This document shows positions 42,555-51,026 of a DNA stretch of 64,000 bases, one piece after another. The notes beneath the pieces are model-generated. The model was not told the origin of the DNA. It worked only from the letters and a program-made list of their open reading frames with translations, and did no database searches. Both the position numbers and the translations under genes were made by a program. Numbering within the stretch: the first letter of the stretch is position 1; every line of letters begins with the position of its first letter. Source of the DNA: Streptomyces sp. XM4193 (lineage in GTDB: Bacteria > Actinomycetota > Actinomycetes > Streptomycetales > Streptomycetaceae); the NCBI RefSeq assembly GCF_023072595.1, contig NZ_JALLGK010000006.1, positions 310,001 to 374,000 of the forward strand. Reading direction: 5' to 3'.

Positions 42555-42582
42555 ACCTCCCGCCGCATCCACGGCGGAGGTA
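42555..42582 (-). promoter_or_regulatory. Hairpin in the metH 5' region
   Basis: In the minus-strand transcript TACCTCCGCCG and CGGCGGGAGGTA can pair as an 11-bp stem with one bulged G, about 40-65 bases before the metH start. It resembles no cobalamin, SAM or SAH riboswitch I know. It could be an attenuator or leader structure. Confidence 0.4.
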
Positions 42583-42687
42583 CGCGGACCAGCGTATAGG
42601 TCTCGGTCGCGTGTGCGGTCAGTCATTTCGCTTCCTGGACCGCCGTAGACTCGGATCGGCTGTCGCTGAACGACATGATCCGATACC

Positions 42688-42705
42688 GTTCGACATGGTC
42701 GACCG
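42688..42705. promoter_or_regulatory. Candidate GylR operator at gylR
   Basis: GTTCGACATGGTCGACCG contains the dyad TCGAC-N3-GTCGA. It matches the reverse complement of 43724-43741 upstream of glpF at 16 of 18 positions. It lies 68 bp before the gylR start, in the metH-gylR divergent gap, and fits GylR autoregulation. Confidence 0.7.
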
Positions 42706-42773
42706 CTGTAAGTGACGAGCGTGCCTTGGGGTCGATACCGCTCAACGGCCCGTACGGCGAGGGAGGAAGCCCG

Positions 42774-43538
42774 ATGGCCCGCAGCATCCAGTCCCTGGAA
42801 CGGGCCGCGGCGGTACTGCGACTCCTGGCCGGCGGCGAGCGCCGACTCGGGCTCTCCGACATCGCCTCGACCCTCGGACTGGCCAAGGGCACCGCGCACG
42901 GCCTGCTGCGCACACTCCAGCAGGAGGGCTTCGTCGAGCAGGACGAGGCGTCGGGCCGGTACCAGCTGGGCGCCGAGCTGCTCAGGCTGGGCAACAGCTA
43001 CCTCGACGTCCACGAGCTGCGCGCCCGCGCCCTGGTGTGGTCGGACGATCTGGCCAGGTCGAGCGGCGAGGCCGTCTATCTCGGGGTGCTGCACCAGCAG
43101 GGCGTGCTCGTCGTCCACCACGTCTTCCGCCCGGACGACAGCCGCCAGGTGCTGGAGATCGGCGCCATGCAGCCGCTGCACAGCACGGCGATGGGCAAGG
43201 TGCTGGCCGCGTACGACCCGGTCGCCCACAGCGAACTGCTGGACGGCGAGCGGGAGGCGTTCACCCCGCACACCACCACGGAGGCGCCGGAGCTCGAGGC
43301 GACCTTCGAGCAGACCAGGAAGCACGGCTGGGCCTGCGACACCGAGGAGTCCTGGGAGGGCGTGGCCTCGGTCGCGGCGCCGATCTTCGACCGACGGCGG
43401 ATGCCGGTGGGCGCGGTGGGCATCACCGGCGCGGTGGAGCGGGTCTGCGAGGACGGAACGATCCGCCCCTCGCTCGTCGCCGCCGTACGGGGATGTGCGC
43501 GCTCGGTCTCCCGCGATCTGGGCGCCGGCCGCTTCTGA
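42774..43538 (+). CDS. gylR: IclR family glycerol operon regulator GylR
   Basis: A 254-residue IclR-type regulator. The N-terminal winged helix (RLGLSDIASTLGLAKGTAHG) is followed by an effector domain with GDRVRCxx-like features replaced by MQPLHSTAMGKVLAAY and the end GCARSVSRDLGAGRF. The GylR protein of S. coelicolor represses the glycerol operon and itself and responds to glycerol 3-phosphate; identity here rests on family plus the adjacent glpFKD genes. ATG at 42774 with GGGAGGAAG upstream is chosen over a longer frame. Operator candidates occur at its own promoter and at glpF. Confidence 0.92.
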   Translation: MARSIQSLERAAAVLRLLAGGERRLGLSDIASTLGLAKGTAHGLLRTLQQEGFVEQDEASGRYQLGAELLRLGNSYLDVHELRARALVWSDDLARSSGEAVYLGVLHQQGVLVVHHVFRPDDSRQVLEIGAMQPLHSTAMGKVLAAYDPVAHSELLDGEREAFTPHTTTEAPELEATFEQTRKHGWACDTEESWEGVASVAAPIFDRRRMPVGAVGITGAVERVCEDGTIRPSLVAAVRGCARSVSRDLGAGRF

Positions 43539-43723
43539 ACGCACCCGGGCACCGGGACTCGGCACCGCCGCACCGCCGCACGGGGCACGGCCTCGCTGCC
43601 CGGCCGCACCGCCCAGCCGTACCGCCCGGCCGCACCGCCGCAGCACCCGTGCACCGGACAGCCGCACCAGTGCCCACCCGCCCCCTTGACGGAAATCCAT
43701 TCGAGGAGAAAACTGCCGTGCGA

Positions 43724-43741
43724 CGGTCGACATTGTCGAAC
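43724..43741. promoter_or_regulatory. Candidate GylR operator at glpF
   Basis: CGGTCGACATTGTCGAAC, the inverted relative of the gylR-proximal site (16 of 18 bases shared), contains TCGAC-N3-GTCGA. It lies about 70 bp before the glpF start. The 272-bp gylR-glpF gap otherwise holds only C/G-rich repeats (CCGCACCGCC) with no gene. Confidence 0.7.
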
Positions 43742-43810
43742 GCGAGACGGGATCGGTTCACTCGTCCACTTCTGCACGTCTCTTGAATCTCCCTGACAAA
43801 GGAGTCGCGG

Positions 43811-44593
43811 GTGTCCAACGCAGACATACTCACCGGCGAGGTCATCGGCACCGCCGTGCTCATCCTGCTCGGCGGCGGCGTGGTGGCCGGTGTCGTCCTC
43901 AAGCGCTCCAAGGCGTTCAACGCGGGATGGCTGGCCATCACCTTCGGCTGGGGCATCGGCGTGCTCACCGGTGCCTACATCTCGACCACCCTCTCCGGTG
44001 CGCACCTGAACCCGGCGGTCACCGTCGGCATCGCGATCAAGGAAGGCGCCTGGGACAAGGTGCCGTTCTACTTCCTCGGCCAGATGATCGGCGCGATCAT
44101 CGGCGCCACCCTGGTCTACGTCGCGTACTACGGCCACTTCCTCGCGCACCTCAACGACCCGGAGACGGTCAAGGCGCAGCAGGAGGCGCAGAAGAACGCC
44201 CCGGCGGGCACCACTCCGCCCGGCCCCGTGCTCGGCGTCTTCTCCACCGGCCCCGAGATCCGCAACCCCGTGCAGAACGTGGCGACCGAGACGATCGCCA
44301 CCACCGTCCTGGTCCTGGCGATCCTGGCGCTCAACCTCACCGAGGGCCTGGCGGTCTCCGGCACCGGTGTGCTGATGGTCGCGCTCGTCGTGGTCGGCAT
44401 CGGCCTCTCGCTCGGCGGCCCCACCGGCTACGCGATCAACCCGGCACGCGACCTCGGTCCGCGAATCGTGCACGCGGTGCTCCCCCTGCCGAACAAGGGC
44501 GGGTCAGACTGGAGCTACGCGTGGGTGCCCGTTGTCGGCCCACTGCTCGGCGGTGCGATCGCCGGCGGGATCTACCAGCTCGCCTTCGCCTGA
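43811..44593 (+). CDS. glpF: Glycerol uptake facilitator GlpF (MIP/aquaporin family)
   Basis: A 260-residue membrane channel with six transmembrane segments and two half-helices bearing NPA motifs: HLNPAVTVG (67-69) and INPARDLGPR (210-212). The Asp after the second NPAR motif (NPARD) is the mark of glycerol-conducting members. The loop QQEAQKNAPAGTTPPG is longer than in E. coli GlpF. GTG start with AAAGGAG upstream. It is the first gene of glpF-glpK-glpD, called gylC in older Streptomyces work, and probably induced by glycerol through GylR. Confidence 0.94.
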   Translation: MSNADILTGEVIGTAVLILLGGGVVAGVVLKRSKAFNAGWLAITFGWGIGVLTGAYISTTLSGAHLNPAVTVGIAIKEGAWDKVPFYFLGQMIGAIIGATLVYVAYYGHFLAHLNDPETVKAQQEAQKNAPAGTTPPGPVLGVFSTGPEIRNPVQNVATETIATTVLVLAILALNLTEGLAVSGTGVLMVALVVVGIGLSLGGPTGYAINPARDLGPRIVHAVLPLPNKGGSDWSYAWVPVVGPLLGGAIAGGIYQLAFA

Positions 44594-44660
44594 CCACCGC
44601 TGACGGGCGCTCAGCCGCCGCCCGCGCCAGCCACCGAATCGACGTCACGGAGCCGCACTC

Positions 44661-46199
44661 ATGACCGAGAACACCACAGCAGCAGACACCTCCCGCGCCT
44701 ACATCGCGGCGATCGACCAGGGCACCACCTCCAGCCGCTGCATCATCTTCGACAAGGACGGCCGCACTGTCGGGGTCGACCAGAAGGAGCACGAGCAGAT
44801 CTTCCCGAAGCCGGGCTGGGTGGAGCACAACGCCGCCGAGATCTGGACGAACGTGCAGGAAGTGGTCGACGGAGCAGTGCGCCAGGCGGGCATCTCCGCC
44901 GACGACGTACAGGCCATCGGCATCACCAACCAGCGCGAGACCACGGTCCTGTGGGACAAGAACACCGGCGAGCCGGTGCACAACGCGATCGTGTGGCAGG
45001 ACACCCGCACCGACGCGATCTGCCGGGAGCTCGGCCGCAACGTCGGCCAGGACCGCTTCCGCCGGGAGACCGGGCTCCCGCTCGCCTCCTACTTCGCCGG
45101 CCCCAAGGTCCGCTGGCTGCTGGACAACGTCGAGGGGCTGCGCGAGCGCGCCGAGCGCGGCGAGATCCTCTTCGGCACCATGGACTCCTGGGTCATCTGG
45201 AACCTCACCGGCGGCACCGAGGGCGGCGTGCACGTCACCGACGTCACCAACGCCTCCCGCACCATGCTGATGAACCTGCGCTCCATGGACTGGGACGCCA
45301 AGATCTGCTCCTCGATGGGCGTGCCCACCGAGCTGCTTCCGGAGATCCGCTCCTCCGCCGAGGTGTACGGGACCGCGGCCGGCGGCGTGCTCGCCGGCAC
45401 CCCGGTCGCCTCCGCGCTCGGTGACCAGCAGGCCGCGCTCTTCGGCCAGACCTGCTACGCCGAGGGCGAGGGCAAGTCGACCTACGGCACCGGCACCTTC
45501 CTGCTGATGAACACCGGTCACACGCCGATCAACTCCTACAACGGCCTGCTGACGACGGTCGGTTACCAGATCGGGAACCAGAAGCCGGTGTACGCGCTGG
45601 AGGGTTCCATCGCGGTGACCGGGTCGCTGGTGCAGTGGATGCGCGACCAGATGGGCCTGGTCTCCACCGCCGCCGAGATCGAGACCCTTGCCAGCACGGT
45701 CGAGGACAACGGCGGCACGTACTTCGTCCCCGCGTTCTCCGGGCTGTTCGCCCCGTACTGGCGTCCCGACGCGCGCGGCGTGATCACCGGCCTCACCCGG
45801 TACGTGACCAAGGCCCACCTGGCCCGCGCCGTCCTGGAGGCGACCGCCTGGCAGACCCGGGAGATCGTCGACGCGATGACGAAGGACTCCGGGGTGGAGC
45901 TGACCGCGCTCAAGGTCGACGGCGGCATGACCTCCAACAACCTGCTCATGCAGCAGATCTCGGATGTCCTGGACACCCCCGTGGTCCGTCCGATGGTCGC
46001 CGAGACCACCTGCCTGGGCGCCGCCTACGCGGCCGGTCTGGCCGTCGGCTTCTGGCCGGACACCGACGCGCTGCGCGCCAACTGGCGCCGGGCGGCCGAA
46101 TGGACCCCACACATGGACGCGGCCGTGCGCGACCGCGAGTACAAGAACTGGCTCAAGGCCGTCGAGCGGACCATGGGCTGGATCGAAGAGGAGAACTGA
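44661..46199 (+). CDS. glpK: Glycerol kinase GlpK
   Basis: A 512-residue FGGY-family kinase that phosphorylates glycerol with ATP in the cytosol. Motifs include AAIDQGTTSSRCIIF (phosphate 1), WQDTRT, MDSWVIWNLTG, GDQQAALFGQ and GKSTYGTGTFLLMNTG. The C-terminal signature is ALKVDGGMTSNNLLMQ. The length is normal. It lies 67 bp behind glpF, with only 5 bp before glpD, in one operon. All catalytic regions look intact. Confidence 0.95.
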   Translation: MTENTTAADTSRAYIAAIDQGTTSSRCIIFDKDGRTVGVDQKEHEQIFPKPGWVEHNAAEIWTNVQEVVDGAVRQAGISADDVQAIGITNQRETTVLWDKNTGEPVHNAIVWQDTRTDAICRELGRNVGQDRFRRETGLPLASYFAGPKVRWLLDNVEGLRERAERGEILFGTMDSWVIWNLTGGTEGGVHVTDVTNASRTMLMNLRSMDWDAKICSSMGVPTELLPEIRSSAEVYGTAAGGVLAGTPVASALGDQQAALFGQTCYAEGEGKSTYGTGTFLLMNTGHTPINSYNGLLTTVGYQIGNQKPVYALEGSIAVTGSLVQWMRDQMGLVSTAAEIETLASTVEDNGGTYFVPAFSGLFAPYWRPDARGVITGLTRYVTKAHLARAVLEATAWQTREIVDAMTKDSGVELTALKVDGGMTSNNLLMQQISDVLDTPVVRPMVAETTCLGAAYAAGLAVGFWPDTDALRANWRRAAEWTPHMDAAVRDREYKNWLKAVERTMGWIEEEN

Positions 46200-46204
46200 T
46201 CGCA

Positions 46205-47809
46205 ATGAACACCCTGCCCCGCGTCCCGTCCCTGGGGACGCATCCGACTGCCGGTACCGGCCCCGACCGCGCCGAAACCAGGGAAGTGCTCGCCGGTGCG
46301 CACTTCGATCTGCTGGTCGTCGGCGGCGGCATCCTGGGCACCTCGGTCGCCTGGCATGCCGCGCAGTCGGGGCTGCGGGTGGCGATGGTGGACGCCGGCG
46401 ACTTCGCCGGCGCCACCTCCTCCGCCTCCTCCAAGCTGGTCCACGGCGGTCTCCGCTACCTCCAGACCGGCTCGGTCAAGCTGGTGGCGGAGAACCACCA
46501 CGAGCGGCGAGTGCTCGCCAAGGACGTGGCACCGCACCTGGTCAACCCGCTCACCTTCTATCTGCCGGTCTACAAGGGCGGGCCGCACGGCGCCGCCAAG
46601 CTGGGCGCCGGCGTCTTCGCCTACTCGGCGCTCTCCGCGTTCGGCGACGGAGTCGGACGGGTCATCTCGCCGTCCAAGGCCGCCGCCGACAACCCGGGGC
46701 TGCGCACCGAGAACCTCAAGGCGGTGGCCGTCTACGGCGACCACCAGATGAACGACTCACGGGTCGCGATCATGACGGTGCGGGCCGCGGTGCAGTCGGG
46801 GGCGGTCGTCCTCAACCACGCCGAGGTCACCGGCCTGCGCTTCACCGGCGGCCGGGTCACCGGCGCCGAGCTCAAGGACCGGGTGGACGGCGCCGAGTTC
46901 GGCGTCAACGCCCGGCTGGTGCTCAACGCCACCGGCCCCTGGGTCGACCACCTGCGCAGGATGGAGAACGCAGGCGCCGACCCGAGCATCCGCCTCTCCA
47001 AGGGAGCCCACGTCGTACTGCGCCGCAAGGCGCCGTGGCGGGCGGCGATGGCCACTCCGATCGACAAGTACCGCATCACCTTCGCCCTCCCCTGGGAGGA
47101 CCAGCTGATGCTCGGCACCACCGACGAGATGTACGAGGGCGATCCCGCGAACGTCGACGCCACGGACGCCGACGTCGACCAGATCCTGGACGAGGCCGCG
47201 GTGTCGGTGAAGGACGAGCACCTCTCCCGCGATCTGATCACCTACGCCTTCGCCGGTCTGCGGGTGCTACCCGGCGGTCCGGGCGGCGTGGAGTCGGCCA
47301 AGCGGGAGACGGTGGTCTCCGAGGGCCGGGGCGGCATGCTCTCGGTCGCGGGCGGCAAGTGGACGACGTACCGGCACATCGGACGCACCGTCATGAACCG
47401 CCTGGCCAAGCTGCCCGGAGCCCCGCTGGTCGACGACATGGAGCCGGTGCGGTCGCTGCCGCGACGGCTGCCCCTGCCGGGCGTCGCCAACCCCAACGCG
47501 GTGGCCCACCGACTGCTGGTGGACCGCGAACCGGACGGCGGGATCGACGTGTTGACCGCGCGTCACCTCGCGACCCACTACGGTTCGCTGGCGTTCGAGA
47601 TCGCCCGGCTGGTCAGCGAGGACCCCGCCCTCGGGGAGCGCATCCACCCCGACGGTCCGGAGATCTGGGCGCAGGCGGTGTACGCCCGCGACCACGAGTG
47701 GGCGCAGACCGCCGACGACATCACCCGTCGGCGCACCACGCTGACGGTGCGGGGGCTGGACACCCCCGAGGTCCGCGCCCGTATCGAGGAGCTGCTGGAA
47801 GCCCGCTGA
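46205..47809 (+). CDS. glpD: Glycerol-3-phosphate dehydrogenase GlpD
   Basis: A 534-residue FAD-dependent, membrane-associated dehydrogenase that oxidises glycerol 3-phosphate to dihydroxyacetone phosphate and passes electrons to quinone. The FAD dinucleotide motif DLLVVGGGILGTSVAW begins near residue 36. The family signature SSKLVHGGLRYLQ follows, with VLNATGPWVDH and a second FAD contact SVAGGKWTTYRH. ATG at 46205, 5 bp after glpK, is chosen; the frame is open far upstream inside glpK but is not coding there. It is the last gene of the operon, before a composite hairpin terminator. Confidence 0.95.
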   Translation: MNTLPRVPSLGTHPTAGTGPDRAETREVLAGAHFDLLVVGGGILGTSVAWHAAQSGLRVAMVDAGDFAGATSSASSKLVHGGLRYLQTGSVKLVAENHHERRVLAKDVAPHLVNPLTFYLPVYKGGPHGAAKLGAGVFAYSALSAFGDGVGRVISPSKAAADNPGLRTENLKAVAVYGDHQMNDSRVAIMTVRAAVQSGAVVLNHAEVTGLRFTGGRVTGAELKDRVDGAEFGVNARLVLNATGPWVDHLRRMENAGADPSIRLSKGAHVVLRRKAPWRAAMATPIDKYRITFALPWEDQLMLGTTDEMYEGDPANVDATDADVDQILDEAAVSVKDEHLSRDLITYAFAGLRVLPGGPGGVESAKRETVVSEGRGGMLSVAGGKWTTYRHIGRTVMNRLAKLPGAPLVDDMEPVRSLPRRLPLPGVANPNAVAHRLLVDREPDGGIDVLTARHLATHYGSLAFEIARLVSEDPALGERIHPDGPEIWAQAVYARDHEWAQTADDITRRRTTLTVRGLDTPEVRARIEELLEAR

Positions 47810-48174
47810 GGCTCCGGCGAAAGTCGCGACCGGTCCCCCGCCGGTCGTGGCACGGGCCCGTGCGGCGGACCGCCTCCATCGAGGCGTCTGCCCCGCACGG
47901 GCCCGTCGCCGTGCCCGCGGCCGTCGCGGGCGCGGGTGCGCGGGCGTGCGGGCGCGGGCGTCGCGGGCGTGCGGCGGGTGCCGTACTTTCGTGCGGCGGT
48001 CCGCTGCGTCGCCGGTACCCGCCGGGCCTGCGGCCCGATCCGTACCGCGCTCGACGCCGCGGGCTGCAACGAGGGGCCCCGCACGCCGTAGGCTGGGCGG
48101 GCAAACGATACGTAGGTGAGCCGTACGGGGCGGAACGCGCAGCGTCGCCCCTACCGGCCGGAAGGAGGCGCTGG
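47810..48174. other. 365-bp gap after glpD, low-complexity GC-rich
   Basis: The first 100 bp hold the glpD terminator. Bases 47915-47985 are a near-simple GCGGGC/GCGGGCGT repeat tract. The rest leads to the PAC2 gene and ends in GGAAGGAGG before its GTG. No gene is evident on either strand. Confidence 0.65.
47853..47907 (+). terminator. Composite hairpin terminator of glpFKD
   Basis: 14-bp outer arms (ACGGGCCCGTGCGG at 47853, CCGCACGGGCCCGT at 47894) enclose an inner hairpin CGCCTC-CATC-GAGGCG (47872-47887). Each outer arm is itself partly palindromic (ACGGGCCCGT). It lies 44 bp past the glpD stop. Confidence 0.7.
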
Positions 48175-49443
48175 GTGATCGAGCTCGAGGGGATGCCCGA
48201 GCTGGTCGACCCGGTCATGGTGGCCGCGTTCGAGGGCTGGAACGACGCCGGCGACGCCGCCTCCGCCGCGGTCGCACATCTGGACCGGGAGTGGAAGGGC
48301 GAGGTCTTCGCCGCGCTGGACGCGGAGGACTACTACGACTTCCAGGTCAACAGGCCGCACATGTGGCTCGACGGCGGGGTCCGCAAGGTCACCTGGCCCA
48401 CGACCCGGCTCTCGGTGGTGCGCACCGGCGGCGACAAACCCCGTGACCTGGTGCTGGTCCGCGGTATCGAGCCCAGCATGCGCTGGCGCTCGTTCTGCAA
48501 CGAACTGCTGGGGTTCGCCCACGAGTTGGGCGTCGAGATGGTCGTGGTGCTCGGCGCGCTGCTCGGGGACACACCGCACACCCGCCCGGTTCCGGTGACC
48601 GGAATGACCTCCGACTCCGACCTGGCCAGGACCATGCAGCTGGAGGAGTCCAAGTACGAGGGGGCGACCGGCATCGTCGGCATCCTCCAGGAGGCGTGCA
48701 CCCACGCGGGGGTGCCGGCGCTGAGCCTGTGGGCCGCGGTGCCGCACTACGTCTCCCAGCCCCCGAACCCCAAGGCCGCGCTCGCGCTGCTCAACAGGCT
48801 GGAGGATCTGCTGAGCGTGCGCATTCCGCTCGGTGAGCTCACCGAGGACGCGCGCGCCTGGCAGTTGGGCGTCGACCAGCTCGCGGCGGAGGACAGCGAG
48901 GTGGCCGAGTACGTCCAGGCGCTGGAGGAGGCGCGGGACACCGCCGAGCTGCCGGAGGCCTCGGGCGAGGCGATCGCCCAGGAGTTCGAGCGCTATCTGC
49001 GCCGCCGGGACGGTTCGCCCGGCGGCCGGGCCGCCGAGAGCGGGTACAGCGGTCGCACCCGCCGAACCGCGCGCTCCCCGGAGGAGCCCGCTCCCGGTGG
49101 GGACGCCGATGCCCGTCGCACGGACGAGTCGACCGCCGCCGAGGACTCCGGCCGGGACAACGCCTCCGCCCCGAAGGACGGCCCGCGCAGGAAAGCCGGC
49201 CCGACGCCCGACGGCGACTCGGCGCCGGACAAGACCTCGGCGACGGAGGAGGACTCCGCGACGGACGGGGACCGGACACGGGACGAGGACCCGGACGGGG
49301 ACTCCCGCGACGGGGACCGGGCGGACGCCGAGGGCGCCGGGCACGGCGAGCACGACGGCGACAGCGGCGAGGGCCAGGGCGACGGCGACCAGAGCGACGG
49401 GTCGGGCGAGGGAGGCCGGGGCGGGTCGGACACGACCGGCTGA
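48175..49443 (+). CDS. PAC2 family protein
   Basis: 422 residues. The first 280 or so form a PAC2 domain (proteasome-assembly-chaperone 2-like fold), starting VIELEGMPELVDPVMVAAFE, with GWNDAGDAASAAVAHL and GALLGDTPHTRPVPVTGM. Its biochemical role is not established. The last 130 residues are disordered and very acidic, rich in Asp, Gly, Ser and Glu (for example GEHDGDSGEGQGDGDQSD). The start is GTG at 48175 with GGAAGGAGG upstream; the longer open frame runs back through glpK and glpD and is spurious. It converges with mshC. PAC2 proteins also sit near metH and mshC in mycobacteria. Confidence 0.85.
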   Translation: MIELEGMPELVDPVMVAAFEGWNDAGDAASAAVAHLDREWKGEVFAALDAEDYYDFQVNRPHMWLDGGVRKVTWPTTRLSVVRTGGDKPRDLVLVRGIEPSMRWRSFCNELLGFAHELGVEMVVVLGALLGDTPHTRPVPVTGMTSDSDLARTMQLEESKYEGATGIVGILQEACTHAGVPALSLWAAVPHYVSQPPNPKAALALLNRLEDLLSVRIPLGELTEDARAWQLGVDQLAAEDSEVAEYVQALEEARDTAELPEASGEAIAQEFERYLRRRDGSPGGRAAESGYSGRTRRTARSPEEPAPGGDADARRTDESTAAEDSGRDNASAPKDGPRRKAGPTPDGDSAPDKTSATEEDSATDGDRTRDEDPDGDSRDGDRADAEGAGHGEHDGDSGEGQGDGDQSDGSGEGGRGGSDTTG

Positions 49444-49595
49444 GGCCCGCTCAACTCCCGTCCACCACCCGCGGGTTGGGCGCGACAGGAGCGGCGCACG
49501 AAACGTGGCGCCGGGAACACGGCCCGGGAGACATGGCGCGGCGCGCGGGGCCCCGCACCGCCGGGTGCGCCCGCGGACAAGTGCGGAACGACCTA

Positions 49596-49637
49596 CCGGT
49601 GTACGGCGCGGCTGCGGACAGTCGCGCCGTACACCGG
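49596..49637. terminator. Bidirectional terminator between PAC2 and mshC genes
   Basis: A 15-bp perfect stem (CCGGTGTACGGCGCG with CGCGCCGTACACCGG) and a 12-base loop, 7 bp past the mshC stop and downstream of the convergent PAC2 gene. Confidence 0.75.
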
Positions 49638-49644
49638 CGGTGGT

Positions 49645-50874
49645 TCAGAGCGCGACGCCGAGCAGCGCGTCCACCGCGCGCGAGACCAGTCCCGGGGCGC
49701 CCTCGTCGGAGCCGCCTTCGCGCTCCTGCAGGTCCGCCCAGCGGTCGACCGCGGCCAGCGCGGCCGGGGTGTCCAGATCGTCGGCCAGCGCTGTGCGCAG
49801 CTCCGCCAACAGGCCGTCCGCGGACGGGCCGTCGGGCCGGGAGACCGCGGCGCGCCACCGGTCGAGCCGGGAGGTGGCGTCGTCGAGAACGGACTCGGTG
49901 TACTCCCAGTCCGCGCGGTAGTGGTGCGCGAGGAGGGTGAGGCGGATCGCCGCCGGGTCCACCCCGTCGCGCCGCAGTGCGGAGACGAAGACGAGGTTGC
50001 CCTTCGACTTGGACATCTTCTCGCCGTCCAGCGCGACCATTCCGGCGTGCACGTACGCCTTGGCGAAGGGGTGTTCCCCCGCCAGTGCCTGGGCGTGCGA
50101 GGCACCCATCTCGTGGTGGGGGAAGGCCAGATCGGAACCGCCGCCCTGGATGTCGAAGCCCATGCCCAGGTATCGCAGTGCGATCGCCACGCACTCGATG
50201 TGCCAACCGGGGCGGCCCCTGCCGAGCGAGGCGCCGTCCCACTCCGGCTCGCCCTCCCTGGCGGCCTGCCACAGCAGGGGGTCCAGCGGGTTCTTCTTGC
50301 CCGCGCGCTCGGGGTCGCCGCCGCGCTCGGCCGAGAGCAGTCGCATCGCCTCGGCGTCCAGCCCGGAGACCTCGCCGAAGTGCGGGTCCGCCTCGACGGA
50401 GAAGTAGGTGTCACCCTCCAACTCGTAGGCGGCGCCCACCTCTCGCAGCCGCTCGACCAGCGGAACGATCCAGTCGATCGCCTCCACCGCGCCGACGTAC
50501 TCCTTCGGCGGCAGCATCCGCAGCGCGGTCATGTCCTCGCGGAAGAGCGCCGTCTGTTCGGCCGCGAGGTCCGTCCACTCCACTCCGGTGGCCTTCGCCC
50601 GCTCCAGCAGAGGATCGTCGACGTCGGTGACGTTCTGCACGTAGTGCACCTGGCGTCCCGCGTCCAGCCAGATGCGCTGGACGAGGTCGAAGGCGTTGTA
50701 GGTCGCCGCGTGCCCCAGGTGGGTCGCGTCGTACGGCGTGATGCCGCAGACGTAGAGGCGGGCGACGGGACCGGTGTCGGGGGTGACCCTGGTGCCGGTC
50801 GCGGTGTCGTGAATCCTCAGGTCGCGGCCCTGACCAGGCAGGGCGGGGACCTCGGAAGCAGGCCAGACATGCAT
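49645..50874 (-). CDS. mshC: Cysteine--GlcN-Ins ligase MshC (mycothiol biosynthesis)
   Basis: A 409-residue cysteinyl-tRNA-synthetase-like ligase that joins ATP-activated cysteine to GlcN-inositol, the third committed step of mycothiol synthesis. It has HLGH (52-55, HIGH type), KMSKS (286-290) and zinc ligands Cys43, Cys228 and His254. The start MHVWPASEVPALPG matches MshC proteins, and a GTG two codons earlier is an alternative. It lacks the long anticodon-binding C-terminus of CysS. It is the last gene of a minus-strand series with the SCO1664-family, DUF3090 and phosphatase genes. Confidence 0.94.
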   Translation of the reverse strand: MHVWPASEVPALPGQGRDLRIHDTATGTRVTPDTGPVARLYVCGITPYDATHLGHAATYNAFDLVQRIWLDAGRQVHYVQNVTDVDDPLLERAKATGVEWTDLAAEQTALFREDMTALRMLPPKEYVGAVEAIDWIVPLVERLREVGAAYELEGDTYFSVEADPHFGEVSGLDAEAMRLLSAERGGDPERAGKKNPLDPLLWQAAREGEPEWDGASLGRGRPGWHIECVAIALRYLGMGFDIQGGGSDLAFPHHEMGASHAQALAGEHPFAKAYVHAGMVALDGEKMSKSKGNLVFVSALRRDGVDPAAIRLTLLAHHYRADWEYTESVLDDATSRLDRWRAAVSRPDGPSADGLLAELRTALADDLDTPAALAAVDRWADLQEREGGSDEGAPGLVSRAVDALLGVAL

Positions 50875-51026
50875 GGACACGAGCGTAACCGGATGGGTGT
50901 TCCAGGTACGAACGGGAGCCGGTCACAAGGCCGGTAAGGCACTCTTGCGCCGACGGCGCCGCTGTGCCGCGTTCCTCGGGTGCCGGGGGCGGTTTGCGCC
51001 GCACAGCCAGGGTGCCGGCCGTCGCC

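Noticed and set aside
39078..42599. A 1173-codon plus-strand open frame opposite metH
   Set aside because: MetH is unmistakable on the minus strand; the antisense frame has no family-like motif.
42519..42773. Cobalamin or SAH riboswitch upstream of metH
   Set aside because: No B12 box and no SAH or SAM riboswitch core is visible on the minus strand; only a simple hairpin.
45635..46204. Longer GlpD starting inside glpK
   Set aside because: The upstream part is out of phase with glpK and lacks dehydrogenase sequence; ATG at 46205 sits 5 bp after the glpK stop and before the FAD motif.
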